Positions 1-9,837 are shown, counted from the stretch's first letter. The stretch is DNA of 64,000 nucleotides from Gammaproteobacteria bacterium (GCA_029253585.1 JAQWZF010000023.1:62001-126000); one strand, 5' to 3'. The notes: generated by a model from the sequence alone, not told the origin. Made by a program: numbers and translations.

Positions 1-1
1 G

Positions 2-181
2 TGGTGGCTGCTTGCCGCCCAGAAAGGCGATGCTATCCCGCAGTTTCGACTTGCGCAGATGTACGAGCAGGGCAAGGGCGTGCAGCAAGATCTAGAATTG
101 GCAGAACAGTGGTACCGAGAATCTGCAAGCCGCGGATATCGAAATGCCGTGATTGCTCTGCAACGATTACAGAGTCATTAG
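2..181 (+). CDS. Sel1-like repeat protein, C-terminal part only
   Basis: The gene enters from the left edge, so only the last 59 codons are present, read in frame from base 2 to TAG at 179-181. The peptide contains a clear Sel1-like repeat: a GDAIPQFRLAQMYEQGKGV core followed by AEQWYRESASRGY and a final hydrophobic helix. This is the alternating helix pattern of SLR/TPR-type scaffold proteins, which mediate protein-protein contacts, often in the periplasm. The start, any signal peptide and the number of repeats lie outside the window, so the partner or pathway cannot be inferred. Confidence 0.75.
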   Translation, partial: WWLLAAQKGDAIPQFRLAQMYEQGKGVQQDLELAEQWYRESASRGYRNAVIALQRLQSH

Positions 182-751
182 CCTCCTCTTGCTGAGGGGT
201 AATCTACACCAAGCTGATCCAGCTGAACTTAGTAGCTGCTTGGGGCATAGTAACACCCCTGCAGTATCGGCCTATAAGTCGTCATAGTGCCTTCCTCAAT
301 AGGCCCACCTTGACTTATCAAGAAGAACCATCCTAAATCTGAATCATCATTGTCAGAGTCCCCTCAGGCATTAGATTGACCCCGAGGATCTGCAGAGGTA
401 TCCGTCTGCACTGACGTAATCTCGATCTCCGGAGAAGTGACTCTGAATGTACCGGGGGATCATTGTGAGCTTACCAAGCGATCAGCCAGAACAACGACGA
501 CTAATCTCACTCAACTACCAAACAGCAGAAATATTTCAAGAAAATGCTTGCTACGGCCGTCAATAGTTCTTCATAGTTATCTATTTACCGCTAGCAAGAA
601 CACCCGCTTTGGCGGCAAATTGGTCTCACCGCGATAGTAGTGAAATACATCGCATCTAGCATCAATCGAGCAGGTTTAGAATGTTAGTCGAATTGCCAAA
701 ACAGAAAATTTTCATCATTTTCGAACCAGTAGCCGAGACCATAGCTGTCAA
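182..751. other. 570-bp region without a convincing gene
   Basis: No reading frame here has a ribosome-binding site, a recognisable domain or a natural protein composition. A 66-codon plus-strand frame at 437-637 is judged spurious. On the minus strand, about 250-460, a frame reads with fairly protein-like composition (acidic and Gly/Pro-rich stretches) but is broken by TGA and TAA, so it may be an eroded gene. No repeat, tRNA or clear promoter was seen. The arsC promoter must lie in the AT-rich stretch just before 752. Confidence 0.4.
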
Positions 752-1162
752 ATGAAAAACGTTCTCGTGCTTTGTACTGGTAACTCCTGCCGTTCCATCA
801 TGGCCGAAGGCTTAATTAATCACTTCGGTAAAGGCAGGTACTGCGCCAGTAGCGCGGGAAGTTTTCCCACGGGCTATGTGCATCCTAAATCCCTAGCTAC
901 ACTGAAACGTCATGGGATTGTGGTGGACAAGCCCCGCAGCAAATCCTGGAACGAGCTGGAGCATCAAAATTTCGACCTGCTGATTAGCGTATGTGACGAG
1001 GCTGCAGGTGAGGCCTGCCCGAGCTATCTGCAGAATATTAAGAGACTGCACTGGAGCACTCCGGATCCGGCGAAGGCCGAAGGTAGCGATACTGAGATTG
1101 ACGCCGCATTCGAGGCTGTCTATCAGATGCTTAAACAGAGACTAGAGAAAGAATTATTATGA
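752..1162 (+). CDS. arsC: Arsenate reductase, thioredoxin-linked LMW-phosphatase type
   Basis: This is a cytoplasmic enzyme that reduces arsenate to arsenite for export. The 136-residue protein has the low-molecular-weight tyrosine-phosphatase P-loop near the N-terminus (C8-TGNSC-RS). It also has two further cysteines, C81 and C89, in a [11 protein letters not shown] segment. That three-cysteine arrangement (nucleophile plus a resolving pair) is the one known for thioredoxin-coupled ArsC of the S. aureus pI258 type. The stop codon overlaps the start of the acr3 gene (ATGA), so the two are translationally coupled. No ArsR-type regulator or glutaredoxin-type ArsC is visible next to it. Confidence 0.9.
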   Translation: MKNVLVLCTGNSCRSIMAEGLINHFGKGRYCASSAGSFPTGYVHPKSLATLKRHGIVVDKPRSKSWNELEHQNFDLLISVCDEAAGEACPSYLQNIKRLHWSTPDPAKAEGSDTEIDAAFEAVYQMLKQRLEKELL

Positions 1163-2202
1163 ACGCAGAGACTACTTCTCCTATGGGACTATTCGAGCGA
1201 TACCTATCTCTGTGGGTTGCGCTTTGCATTGCAACGGGCGTTTTATTCGGCGCTATCGTACCCGATTTCTTCGGACTCATAGCCTCTATAGAATATGCCA
1301 GCGTTAACCTGGTAGTTGCCGTTTTTATCTGGGTGATGATCTATCCGATGATGGTAAACGTCGATTTCGAATCCCTAAAAGATGTCGGCAAGAAGCCGAA
1401 AGGAATCTGCATCACGCTCGTCGTTAACTGGCTGATAAAACCATTTACCATGGCCGCGCTAGGCATCCTCTTCTTCGAGCACCTGCTCGCGGGGCTTGTA
1501 GACCCGCAGTCCGCTAAAGAATATATTGCCGGCATGATTCTGCTAGGCGTTGCGCCGTGCACCGCCATGGTCTTTGTCTGGAGCCAACTCGTTCGTGGCG
1601 ATGCCAACTACACACTGGTGCAAGTTTCCATCAATGACATCATCATGGTGTTTGCCTTCGCGCCACTAACCGCGTTGCTACTCGGCATCACGGATATAGT
1701 TGTGCCCTGGGAAACACTGATTCTTTCCGTGATTCTTTATGTTGTCATCCCACTGGCAGCTGGCTATGTAACCAGAAAGCTTCTGGATAGATCCGGCAGT
1801 GATGAAGGCATAGCAGACTTCACTTCACAGCTAAAACCATTCTCCATCATGGGCCTTCTTGCGACTGTAGTGCTTCTGTTTGGTTTTCAGGCACAGACTA
1901 TTCTCGACAAACCCTTAGTGATAGTCCTAATTGCGATCCCGCTGCTCATTCAGAGTTATGGAATATTTGCCATCGCCTATGGTTGGGGATACTTGTGGCG
2001 CGTGCCATTTAGCACTGCCGCGCCAGCGGCCATGATTGGCACGTCAAATTTCTTCGAGTTAGCCGTAGCGATGGCGATCAGTCTGTTCGGATTAAATTCG
2101 GGGGCAGCGCTAGCCACGGTTGTTGGCGTGCTCGTCGAAGTGCCAGTAATGCTGTCTCTGGTTGCCTTCGCCAATCGAACCCGGGAGCATTTCGATCACT
2201 GA
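1159..2202 (+). CDS. acr3: ACR3-family arsenite efflux permease
   Basis: This inner-membrane carrier exports arsenite, the product of the upstream ArsC. The 347-residue protein has about ten hydrophobic segments. It carries the family hallmark of a conserved cysteine in the fourth membrane segment (C134 in a [14 protein letters not shown] stretch), and an [14 protein letters not shown] segment with a conserved Glu near residue 300. It overlaps arsC by 4 nt. It belongs to the bile-acid/arsenite permease fold, not the ArsB fold. It converges on prpF, which ends 25 bp downstream, and no strong terminator is seen between them. Confidence 0.9.
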   Translation: MNAETTSPMGLFERYLSLWVALCIATGVLFGAIVPDFFGLIASIEYASVNLVVAVFIWVMIYPMMVNVDFESLKDVGKKPKGICITLVVNWLIKPFTMAALGILFFEHLLAGLVDPQSAKEYIAGMILLGVAPCTAMVFVWSQLVRGDANYTLVQVSINDIIMVFAFAPLTALLLGITDIVVPWETLILSVILYVVIPLAAGYVTRKLLDRSGSDEGIADFTSQLKPFSIMGLLATVVLLFGFQAQTILDKPLVIVLIAIPLLIQSYGIFAIAYGWGYLWRVPFSTAAPAAMIGTSNFFELAVAMAISLFGLNSGAALATVVGVLVEVPVMLSLVAFANRTREHFDH

Positions 2203-2227
2203 AATTGAGAATAGATTTTTGCCGACT

Positions 2228-3418
2228 CTAGAACGAATCCCCGGAAATTCTCACCCAGCCCTCCATTAACACCCTAGCACTTCGACTCATAAGCGCCTTC
2301 TTGGCCTGCCACTGGCCATCAACCTCAACCACCTCGGCGCCTACCTTCAAGGTGCCGGAGGGATGCCCGAAAACTACCGAACTCGGGCTGCCACCACCCG
2401 CTGCCAGATTAACCAGAGTGCCAGGAATGGCCGCCGCGGTGCCGATAGCAACGGCAGCCGTGCCCATCATCGCATGGTGCAACTTACCCATGGACAGTGC
2501 GCGCACAGAAAGGTCAGTATCCCCTGCGGCAATGGATTTCCCGCTGGAAGAAGTATAGGCACTGGGCTTCGCTACAAAGGCTACCTTGGGCGTGTGTTGC
2601 CGCCCTGCCGCCTCCTTGATATCTGCTATCAAACCCATCTTAACGGCGCCGTGTGCACGAAGAATTTCAAACATGGCCAGTGAACCCTGATCACCATTGA
2701 TCGCATCCTGAAGTTCGCAACCGGTATAGGACACATCTTCGGCGTTGACAAAAATAGTAGGTATGCCCGCATTAATCAGCGTTGCCTTTAGGCTGCCAAG
2801 GCCTGGCACATCGAGGTCGTCTACCAGATTACCCGTTGGAAACATCGAACCCTCACCATCTGCCGGATCCATAAACTCAACTTGCATCTCGGCTGCGGGA
2901 AAGGTCACGCCGTCTAATTCGAAGTCGCCGGTCTCCTGGACCTCACCGTCACGCATGGGTACATTAACGATAATGCTCTTGCGAATATTCGCCTGCCATA
3001 TGCGCACTGCGACGCTACCATTCTCAGGCACCCTGGCCGCCTCGACCAGCTCATTGCTGATTGCGAAGGCACCGACTGCCGCCGTTAGATTGCCGCAGTT
3101 ACCACTCCAGTCGACGAAGGCCTTGTCGATCGCTACCTGCCCGAACAAATAGTCTACATCGTGGTCGGGCACCTCACTCTTTGAGACGATTACTGTCTTG
3201 CTAGTACTGGAGGTTGCGCCGCCCATGCCATCGGTTTGTTTACCGTACGGATCTGGACTGCCGATGACACGCAACAGCAACTTATCTCGCGCCTCACCGG
3301 CAAGCTGCGCCACGTCCGGAAGATCTGTCAATTTAAAGAAGACACCCTTACTCGTTCCTCCACGCATATAGGTAGCCGGGATTCTAATCTGAGGAACTTG
3401 AGACATAGTCATACCCAT
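2228..3418 (-). CDS. prpF: 2-methylaconitate cis-trans isomerase PrpF
   Basis: PrpF works with AcnD in the 2-methylcitrate cycle, isomerising the 2-methylaconitate made by AcnD so that it can be hydrated to 2-methylisocitrate. The 396-residue length fits the family. The N-terminal ATYMRGGTSKGVFF motif is diagnostic of the PrpF/diaminopimelate-epimerase-like fold, and a second half-domain begins with a GNCGNLTAAVG segment. It is the last gene of the prp operon, 30 bp after acnD. The start is uncertain: an internal ATG four codons in gives an N-terminus more like known PrpF proteins, and neither start has a strong ribosome site. Confidence 0.92.
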   Translation of the reverse strand: MGMTMSQVPQIRIPATYMRGGTSKGVFFKLTDLPDVAQLAGEARDKLLLRVIGSPDPYGKQTDGMGGATSSTSKTVIVSKSEVPDHDVDYLFGQVAIDKAFVDWSGNCGNLTAAVGAFAISNELVEAARVPENGSVAVRIWQANIRKSIIVNVPMRDGEVQETGDFELDGVTFPAAEMQVEFMDPADGEGSMFPTGNLVDDLDVPGLGSLKATLINAGIPTIFVNAEDVSYTGCELQDAINGDQGSLAMFEILRAHGAVKMGLIADIKEAAGRQHTPKVAFVAKPSAYTSSSGKSIAAGDTDLSVRALSMGKLHHAMMGTAAVAIGTAAAIPGTLVNLAAGGGSPSSVVFGHPSGTLKVGAEVVEVDGQWQAKKALMSRSARVLMEGWVRISGDSF

Positions 3419-3448
3419 TTGTTTTTTAGAAGAGTGAAGTTGTAAACA

Positions 3449-6052
3449 CTACGCGACATTTCGCTCGAGGAATTCCTGTGCGAAACGCTGCAGCACGCCT
3501 CCCGCCGCATACACGGTTACTTCCTCGGCGGTATCCAGGCGGCATTTCATCGGCACCTCTATCGACTCTCCATTGGCGCGCCTAATTATCAGAGTCAACA
3601 TGGCACCCGGAGAAATGCTTCCCTGAATGTCATAGGTCTCTGTGCCATCGAGCACAAGGCTGATTCGGCTCGTGCCCGATTCGAACTGCACCGGCAACAC
3701 ACCCATACCTATCAAATTCTGCCTGTGGATACGCTCGAACCCTTCCGCAGCAATGACTTCAACGCCCGCCAGTCGGACACCCTTGGCAGCCCAATCGCGG
3801 GAAGACCCCTGGCCATAGTCTGCCCCTGCCACAATAATCAATGGCTGACTGCGCTTCATGTAGGTCTCGATTGCCTCCCACATACGCATCACCTCACCTT
3901 CCGGTTCAACTCGTGCTAATGAGCCCTGCACTACCTCCCCATTTTCGCGCACCATCTCGTTGAGCAATTTTGGGTTTGCAAAAGTAGCGCGCTGCGCCGT
4001 TAGATGATCGCCACGGTGTGTCGCATAGGAATTGAAATCAGCCTCGGGCAAGCCCATCTTTTCCAGATAGGCGCCAGCAGCACTATTAAGCTGAATAGCA
4101 TTCGAGGGTGACAGATGATCGGTAGTGATATTGTCACCCAGTATTGCAAGGGGGCGCATGTCTTTCATTGTGCGCTCACCCGCGAGCGCTCCCTCCCAAT
4201 AAGGAGGTCGACGAATATAGGTGCTAGTTGGATTCCAATCGTACAGCGGGCTTTCGGAACGCTCGATGGTTCCCAGGTCGAACATGGGAATATAGATCTG
4301 CTTAAATTGCTCCGGTTTAACCGATGCCGCCACGATCGCATCGATCTCTTCATCGCTGGGCCAGATATCTTTTAATGTGACTGGCTTGCCATCTTTATCG
4401 GTACCGAGGGCATCCTGCTCTATATCGAAACGCATCGTGCCGGCAATCGCGTAAGCTACTACTAACGGAGGTGATGCCAGAAATGCCTGTTTCGCATAGG
4501 GGTGGATACGGCCGTCGAAGTTTCGATTGCCTGAGAGCACGGCGGTGGCATAGAGATCTCTATCTATGACTTCCTTCTGTATCACCGGGTCCAGAGCACC
4601 GCTCATGCCGTTGCAGGTAGTACAGGCAAAGCCAACGATACCGAAACCCAGTTTTTCCAACTCTCGAAGCAGCCCTGCATCTTCGAGATAGAGCTGCGCA
4701 ACCTTCGATCCCGGCGCGAAAGAAGTCTTCACCCAGGATTTACGAACCAGGCCGAGCTCATTCGCCTTCTTCGCTATGAGACCCGCTGCAACCACGTTCC
4801 GTGGATTGCTGGTATTCGTGCACGAAGTAATCGCCGCAATAATCACAGCCCCTTCTGGCATCAGGCCGGCTTCTTCCTCTGCCAAGGCCTTATCCATATC
4901 AACCGCAATACCGCGCTTGCTCAAGTCAGACGTTGGCAAGCGCCTGTGGGGGTTAGACGGGCCGGCCATGTTACGGCCGACACTGGACAGATCGAAGCTA
5001 AGCACTCGCTCGTATTCGGCCTCCGTCAGGGTGTCAGCCCATAGTCCGGCTTGCTTCGCGTATTGCTCGACGAGCGCTACCTGCTCTGGCTCGCGGCCGG
5101 TAAGTTTTAGGTAATCGATGGTCTGCTCGTCGATATAGAACATGGCGGCGGTAGCACCAAACTCTGGCGTCATATTGGAGATAGTTGCACGATCGCCAAT
5201 CGTCAGCTTGGAGGCACCCTCGCCGAAGAACTCTAAATAGGCAGACACGACCTTCTCGTTACGCAGAAACTCAGTAATTGCCAGCACGATATCCGTAGCC
5301 GTAATGCCTGGCTGACGCTTGCCGGTTAATTCGACGCCGATAATATCGGGCAGACGCATCATCGAAGGCCGACCCAGCATAACAGTTTCAGCCTCCAGGC
5401 CGCCAACGCCGATTGCGATAACGCCCAGGGAATCGATATGCGGCGTATGACTGTCGGTGCCCACACAGGTATCGGGGAAGGCAACGCCATCTCGCGATTG
5501 CACAACGGGCGACATTTTCTCCAGATTGATCTGATGCATGATGCCGTTACCGGCGGGAATCACGTCAACATTTTCGAAAGCTGTCTTTGTCCATTCAATA
5601 AAATGAAAACGCTGTTCGTTGCGACGATCCTCGATTGCACGATTCTTATCAAATGCATCAGCCTCGACACCACTGTGCTCCACTGCAAGCGAATGATCTA
5701 CAATCAATTGTGTTGGAACAACCGGGTTTACCTTGGAAGGATCGCCACCCTGCTCGGCGATTGCATCGCGCAGACCTGCCAGATCGACCAGCGCCGTCTG
5801 ACCCAGGATGTCATGACAAACCACCCTGGCCGGATACCAGGGAAAATCCAGATCCTGTAGGCGCTCGATTATCTGCCTCAGGGAATCCGTAAGCGCCTCG
5901 GGGTCGCAGCGCCTAACTAGCTGCTCTGCCAATACTCTAGAGGTATAGGGCAGCCTTGCATAAGATCCGGGCGAGATCGCTTCGACCGCCTCCCGCGTAT
6001 CAAAAAAATCCAGGCTAGTACCCTGCAGTGGTTTGCGATTTGCGCTATTCAT
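3449..6052 (-). CDS. acnD: Fe/S-dependent 2-methylcitrate dehydratase AcnD
   Basis: This cytoplasmic aconitase-family enzyme dehydrates 2-methylcitrate, replacing PrpD in species that also carry prpF. The 867-residue protein has the aconitase layout: the substrate and cluster motifs DTCVGTDSHT near residue 197, TSCTNTSNP (first cluster Cys) and CTTCNG (the other two cluster Cys) in the middle, and the swivel domain with a GADYGQGSSRDWAAKG motif near the C-terminus. The PrpF neighbour supports AcnD rather than a housekeeping aconitase A. It lies 71 bp downstream of prpC. Confidence 0.93.
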   Translation of the reverse strand: MNSANRKPLQGTSLDFFDTREAVEAISPGSYARLPYTSRVLAEQLVRRCDPEALTDSLRQIIERLQDLDFPWYPARVVCHDILGQTALVDLAGLRDAIAEQGGDPSKVNPVVPTQLIVDHSLAVEHSGVEADAFDKNRAIEDRRNEQRFHFIEWTKTAFENVDVIPAGNGIMHQINLEKMSPVVQSRDGVAFPDTCVGTDSHTPHIDSLGVIAIGVGGLEAETVMLGRPSMMRLPDIIGVELTGKRQPGITATDIVLAITEFLRNEKVVSAYLEFFGEGASKLTIGDRATISNMTPEFGATAAMFYIDEQTIDYLKLTGREPEQVALVEQYAKQAGLWADTLTEAEYERVLSFDLSSVGRNMAGPSNPHRRLPTSDLSKRGIAVDMDKALAEEEAGLMPEGAVIIAAITSCTNTSNPRNVVAAGLIAKKANELGLVRKSWVKTSFAPGSKVAQLYLEDAGLLRELEKLGFGIVGFACTTCNGMSGALDPVIQKEVIDRDLYATAVLSGNRNFDGRIHPYAKQAFLASPPLVVAYAIAGTMRFDIEQDALGTDKDGKPVTLKDIWPSDEEIDAIVAASVKPEQFKQIYIPMFDLGTIERSESPLYDWNPTSTYIRRPPYWEGALAGERTMKDMRPLAILGDNITTDHLSPSNAIQLNSAAGAYLEKMGLPEADFNSYATHRGDHLTAQRATFANPKLLNEMVRENGEVVQGSLARVEPEGEVMRMWEAIETYMKRSQPLIIVAGADYGQGSSRDWAAKGVRLAGVEVIAAEGFERIHRQNLIGMGVLPVQFESGTSRISLVLDGTETYDIQGSISPGAMLTLIIRRANGESIEVPMKCRLDTAEEVTVYAAGGVLQRFAQEFLERNVA

Positions 6053-6123
6053 AAATTAACTCTTCGAGCGATTAACTGACTTTGATTTACCTACGCTAGT
6101 AACTACTCTCGCTGATCGACGGG

Positions 6124-7248
6124 CTAGCGTTCGCCGATGTCTACCCACGAACGCGCATCAGGACCCGTATAGTCGGCGCTAGGACGGATGATGCGATTAT
6201 TGGAACGCTGCTCCATAATGTGAGCAGTCCAACCGCTAACGCGCGAGCAAACGAAGATCGGCGTAAACAGCTTGGTAGGGATTCCCATAAAGTTGTAGGC
6301 CGATGCATGAAAGAAGTCGGCGTTACAGAAAAGCTTCTTCTCTTCCCACATCACTTTTTCTACCTCTACGGAAACCGGGTAGAGTGTAGTGTCGCCCACT
6401 TCCTGCGCAAGTTTCTCCGACCATTGCTTGATGATCGCATTACGCGGATCGCTCTCGCGATAGATAGCGTGACCAAAGCCCATGATCTTGTCTTTACGCT
6501 CCAGCATAGCCAGAATATTCTCACGCGCCTCTAGCGGAGACTTCCAATCTTCGATCATGTCCATCGCCGCCTCGTTTGCACCACCGTGCAGAGGACCGCG
6601 CAGTGTTCCGATTGCTCCAGTTACGCAAGAATGCATATCAGACAAAGTTGAAGCACAGACTCTAGCGGCGAATGTCGACGCATTGAACTCATGCTCTGCA
6701 TACAGAATAAGGGAAACATCCATCACTCGCTGATGCATGGCATTCGGTTTCTCGCCGCGCAACATATGCAGAAAATGCCCGGCGATAGAGTCGTCATCGG
6801 TTGCAGTTTCAATACGCTCACCGTCATGACTGAACTTGTACCAATAGCAAACAATCGATGGCAGCAGGGCCAGCAGGCGATCAGCTGCATCTTGCTGTTC
6901 GGCAAAGCTCATCTCTGTTTCGAGATTGCCCAACATAGACGCGCCGGTGCGCATTACGTCCATTGGATGTGCTGTCGCTGGAATATTCTCAAGCACCGTC
7001 TTTAAAGCATCTGGGAGTGAACGGAAGCCTTTAAGCCTGGTGGTGTATTGATCCAACTGAGATTGCGTAGGTAGTTCGCCGTTGTAGAGCAGATAGGCTA
7101 CCTCTTCGAATTTCGCGTTCTCGGCAAGCTCGGCAATATCGTAACCACAGTAGGTCAGACCACTGCCGGTCTTTCCGACTGTACATAGCGTTGTTTCACC
7201 GGCGGATTGACCGCGCAAACCCGCACCACTTAATTTTTTATCAGCCAC
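6124..7248 (-). CDS. prpC: 2-methylcitrate synthase PrpC
   Basis: PrpC condenses propionyl-CoA with oxaloacetate to give 2-methylcitrate. The 374-residue length is typical of PrpC and shorter than GltA-type citrate synthase. Citrate-synthase motifs are visible: a GPLHGGANEAA segment carrying a catalytic His, a GFGHAIYRESDPR segment with the second His, and the C-terminal DYTGPDAR. Translation starts at GTG at 7246-7248, preceded by a GGAG ribosome site; no ATG fits as well. It sits between prpB and acnD in the operon. Confidence 0.93.
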   Translation of the reverse strand: MADKKLSGAGLRGQSAGETTLCTVGKTGSGLTYCGYDIAELAENAKFEEVAYLLYNGELPTQSQLDQYTTRLKGFRSLPDALKTVLENIPATAHPMDVMRTGASMLGNLETEMSFAEQQDAADRLLALLPSIVCYWYKFSHDGERIETATDDDSIAGHFLHMLRGEKPNAMHQRVMDVSLILYAEHEFNASTFAARVCASTLSDMHSCVTGAIGTLRGPLHGGANEAAMDMIEDWKSPLEARENILAMLERKDKIMGFGHAIYRESDPRNAIIKQWSEKLAQEVGDTTLYPVSVEVEKVMWEEKKLFCNADFFHASAYNFMGIPTKLFTPIFVCSRVSGWTAHIMEQRSNNRIIRPSADYTGPDARSWVDIGER

Positions 7249-7336
7249 TTTACTTCTCCGTTTATAAATTTGTATTAGTATTCTTATGTACGCTTAACCG
7301 TTTCTTATCGAGCCAGTCTAGAAGCACAATAGTTTT

Positions 7337-8230
7337 TTATTTGTTCTTGCCTTGTGCGAAAAGCGAATCCAGTTTTTCTTCGTAGTCGTGATAACCAAGA
7401 TAGTCATACAACTCCATGCGCGTCTGCATTAGATCGATGACTTTCTTCTGATCCCCCTCTTCCAACAGTGAGCGGTAAACTGTTTCTGCTGCCTTATTCA
7501 TAGCGCGAGAGGCAGAAAGGGGATATAGCACCATAGCGGCTCCCCACTCACCTAGCTGCTTCTTGTTCCAGAGCTCGGTCTGACCAAATTCTGTAATATT
7601 GGCGAGAACCGGCACATCCAAGGCTTCGGAGAAAGCTCGATAGTGCTCTTCGGTTTTTATCGCTTCAGCGAATATTCCATCGGCGCCGGCTGCGGCGTAA
7701 GCCTTGGCTCGCTCTATCGCAGCCTCTAATCCTTCTTGCGCAAATGAATCGGTACGCGCCATGATGAAAAATTCGGGGTCGCTGCGCGCATCTACAGCCG
7801 CAATAATTCGATCCACCATCTCCTCAGTCGAAACGATTTCTTTATTGGGGCGATGGCCGCAACGCTTCTGCGCTACCTGATCTTCCATGTGCACAGCCGC
7901 CGCACCCGCCTTCTCCATATCACGAATGGTCTTGGCTATATTGAACGCACCACCCCAGCCGGTATCGATATCTACCAATAGAGGCACCGTTGTCGCAGCC
8001 GTAATTCGCTGTACATCTACAGTCACATCGTTGAGCGAGGTCATGCCCAAATCCGGCAGGCCATAAGAAATATTCGCTACACCACCACCGGAAAGATAGA
8101 TCGCCTGATGACCGATCTGCTCAGCCATCATGGCGGTAAAGGCATTTACTGTGCCCACGACCTGCAGTGGGTTGCCTGCCTCAATTGCGGCTCTAAATTT
8201 TGCGCCTGGGGATAATTTCGTTTCACTCAT
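7337..8230 (-). CDS. prpB: 2-methylisocitrate lyase PrpB
   Basis: PrpB cleaves 2-methylisocitrate to pyruvate and succinate, closing the propionate route. The 297-residue protein is an isocitrate-lyase/PEP-mutase-fold enzyme. It has the catalytic KRCGH motif (here [10 protein letters not shown]), a VDIDTGWGG metal-binding segment and the family start [29 protein letters not shown] ribosome site precedes the ATG. It is the first enzyme gene after the regulator. Confidence 0.94.
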   Translation of the reverse strand: MSETKLSPGAKFRAAIEAGNPLQVVGTVNAFTAMMAEQIGHQAIYLSGGGVANISYGLPDLGMTSLNDVTVDVQRITAATTVPLLVDIDTGWGGAFNIAKTIRDMEKAGAAAVHMEDQVAQKRCGHRPNKEIVSTEEMVDRIIAAVDARSDPEFFIMARTDSFAQEGLEAAIERAKAYAAAGADGIFAEAIKTEEHYRAFSEALDVPVLANITEFGQTELWNKKQLGEWGAAMVLYPLSASRAMNKAAETVYRSLLEEGDQKKVIDLMQTRMELYDYLGYHDYEEKLDSLFAQGKNK

Positions 8231-8294
8231 AAGTCACCGTTTCTATTCTAAGGTTCAATCTAAGGTCTAATATTACTAGTTGTTTAATTGGGTC

Positions 8295-9023
8295 TTATTT
8301 CTTTGAGGCCTCATTGATTAAATCGAAGTCTTGCTGATTGTATTGTGCAGAGATATTTTCTCGGGCCTTTCTAATGTGCTTGCGCATAAGCAACTCGGCC
8401 AGATCACCATCTCGATCGGCTATCGCATCGAGAATCGACCGGTGCTCCCTCAGTGCTAGCTGAGGGCGCCCTTCGGACAAACTGCATTGATAGCGGTACA
8501 TTCTTAACAGGTGATACATATCACCTAAGATCTGTTTCACAAGATGGTCATTCTTTGCGCCTTTGACGATCTGATAATGAAAATCCAGATCGCCCTCTTT
8601 TTGAAAATAGGCATGACCAGATTGCAGCTGGGTGTCTGCGGCGTGTTTATCCAGTAGCTGGCCCAGCAGAGCGATCTCTTGGTCAGTCATATTTGCTGCG
8701 GCAAGACGACAGGCAAGCCCTTCCAGAGCCTCGCGAACCTGGTAGATTTCTAATAGCTCATTCAGATTAAGAGAAACAACCCGCGCCCCGACATGGGCAA
8801 TGCGCTCTATAAGGCCGCGACTTTCGAGTCTCTGCATCGCTTCACGCAGGGGGCCTCGGCTGATGCCATATTGGCTCGCCAGCTCTACCTCACTAATCTT
8901 ACTGCCGGGCTTAATATCGCCCTTCGTTATATCACTCTGCAGGGTTTGAAAGGCGCGATCGGCATGGGTTAAGGTTTCTAGCTCAATCACTGTTTCCGAA
9001 GCTGTTTCCACTGAATGTGCCAT
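8295..9023 (-). CDS. GntR/FadR-family transcriptional regulator of the prp locus
   Basis: This is a cytoplasmic DNA-binding repressor or activator, probably sensing a 2-methylcitrate-pathway metabolite. The N-terminal winged helix runs through a SEVELASQYGISRGPLREAM segment. The C-terminal FCD domain has the usual metal and effector residues (DFHYQIVKG, REHRSILDAI, RKHIRKARE). I chose the ATG at 9021-9023; the open frame extends four codons upstream to a TTG pair that falls inside a palindromic operator. It lies 64 bp upstream of prpB and is likely cotranscribed. It resembles the GntR PrpR of Shewanella rather than the sigma-54-type PrpR of enteric bacteria. Confidence 0.88.
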   Translation of the reverse strand: MAHSVETASETVIELETLTHADRAFQTLQSDITKGDIKPGSKISEVELASQYGISRGPLREAMQRLESRGLIERIAHVGARVVSLNLNELLEIYQVREALEGLACRLAAANMTDQEIALLGQLLDKHAADTQLQSGHAYFQKEGDLDFHYQIVKGAKNDHLVKQILGDMYHLLRMYRYQCSLSEGRPQLALREHRSILDAIADRDGDLAELLMRKHIRKARENISAQYNQQDFDLINEASKK

Positions 9024-9024
9024 T

Positions 9025-9036
9025 ATTGTCAACAAT
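9025..9036. promoter_or_regulatory. Palindromic operator, proximal copy
   Basis: The 12-bp site ATTGTCAACAAT is an imperfect palindrome touching the start of the GntR gene. Its perfect partner lies 72 bp upstream. The form fits GntR/FadR-type operators, with TTGT/ACAA half-sites. Autorepression is inferred. Confidence 0.6.
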
Positions 9037-9096
9037 ATCTATAAATAGAGCAGGAAAATTACAGCATTATGGATTTTTAATCAATTACTCGTCTAT

Positions 9097-9108
9097 ATTG
9101 TTAACAAT
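9097..9108. promoter_or_regulatory. Palindromic operator, distal copy
   Basis: The 12-bp site ATTGTTAACAAT is a perfect palindrome. Between it and the proximal copy, on the minus strand, lies a plausible promoter: TTGATT, a 17-nt spacer, then TAATTT. The two operators would flank this promoter, a layout suited to repression of the prp operon. Confidence 0.6.
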
Positions 9109-9244
9109 ACTTCGAGATTACCAGGTATTCATACTTTCCGATCGTTTTTTCCAATACGGATGATCGAAATTAATCATTTTATCTATTACTGCTCGTCGCG
9201 TATCTTCACGTCATACCAATCACTGTTCGAGAGAAGAGACCATA

Positions 9245-9793
9245 ATGATTCAAGAGTCAGGAAAGTTAATTAGTACTCACGTACCCAAAATAACCTTTAA
9301 AACAAGGATTAGAGATGAATCAGTAGGAGGCGAGAACCCTTTCGTCTGGAAAGATGTCACCAGTGCCGAGATTTTCGATGGCAAGCGCATAATCATAGTC
9401 GCTCTGCCTGGCGCGTTCACCCCAACCTGCAGCAGCACCCATCTGCCCGGTTATGAGAAGCACTATGCCGAGTTGAAAGAGCTTGGGGTTGATGAGGTTT
9501 ACTGCATCAGCGTGAACGACGCGTTCTCGATGTTTCAATGGGCGAAACAACTGCATGTAGAACACGTGAAGATGCTGCCCGATGGCAACGCCGACTTCAC
9601 CCGCGAGATGGGCATGTTGGTAAAGAAGGAAAACCTAGGCTTCGGCTCTCGCTCCTGGCGCTATTCGATGCTAGTTGAAGATGGTCGGATCACTGCGTTA
9701 TTCGAAGAGGACGGCAAGACGGACAACTGCCCGACAGATCCTTTCGAATGCAGCGATGTGGAAACTATGCTCGCGCATCTAAAATCGCTGTGA
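9245..9793 (+). CDS. Peroxiredoxin, Prx5/AhpC-TSA type
   Basis: This cytoplasmic thiol peroxidase reduces hydrogen or organic peroxides. The 182-residue protein has the peroxidatic Cys62 in the strongly conserved context LPGAFTPTCSSTHLPGY. The following SVNDAFSMFQWAK and FGSRSWRYSMLVEDG segments are typical of the Prx5 subfamily, usually glutaredoxin- or glutathione-coupled. Two further Cys lie near the C-terminus (DNCPTDPFECSD) and may act in resolution. An AGAAGAGA ribosome site precedes the ATG. It is divergent from the prp operon and is followed by a hairpin terminator. Confidence 0.9.
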   Translation: MIQESGKLISTHVPKITFKTRIRDESVGGENPFVWKDVTSAEIFDGKRIIIVALPGAFTPTCSSTHLPGYEKHYAELKELGVDEVYCISVNDAFSMFQWAKQLHVEHVKMLPDGNADFTREMGMLVKKENLGFGSRSWRYSMLVEDGRITALFEEDGKTDNCPTDPFECSDVETMLAHLKSL

Positions 9794-9837
9794 ACGACTT
9801 ACGCCCGGCTCAGACCCGAGCTTAACCAAGGCTAAAA

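Noticed and set aside
1-195. A 64-codon frame 1 ORF at the left edge
   Set aside because: It is Cys/Arg-rich and unnatural. Frame 2 of the same bases encodes a clear Sel1 repeat ending at 181.
437-637. 66-codon plus-strand ORF between the Sel1 and arsC genes
   Set aside because: No ribosome site, no domain and low-quality composition.
5438-5860. 140-codon plus-strand ORF inside acnD
   Set aside because: Antisense shadow of a well-supported aconitase-family gene.
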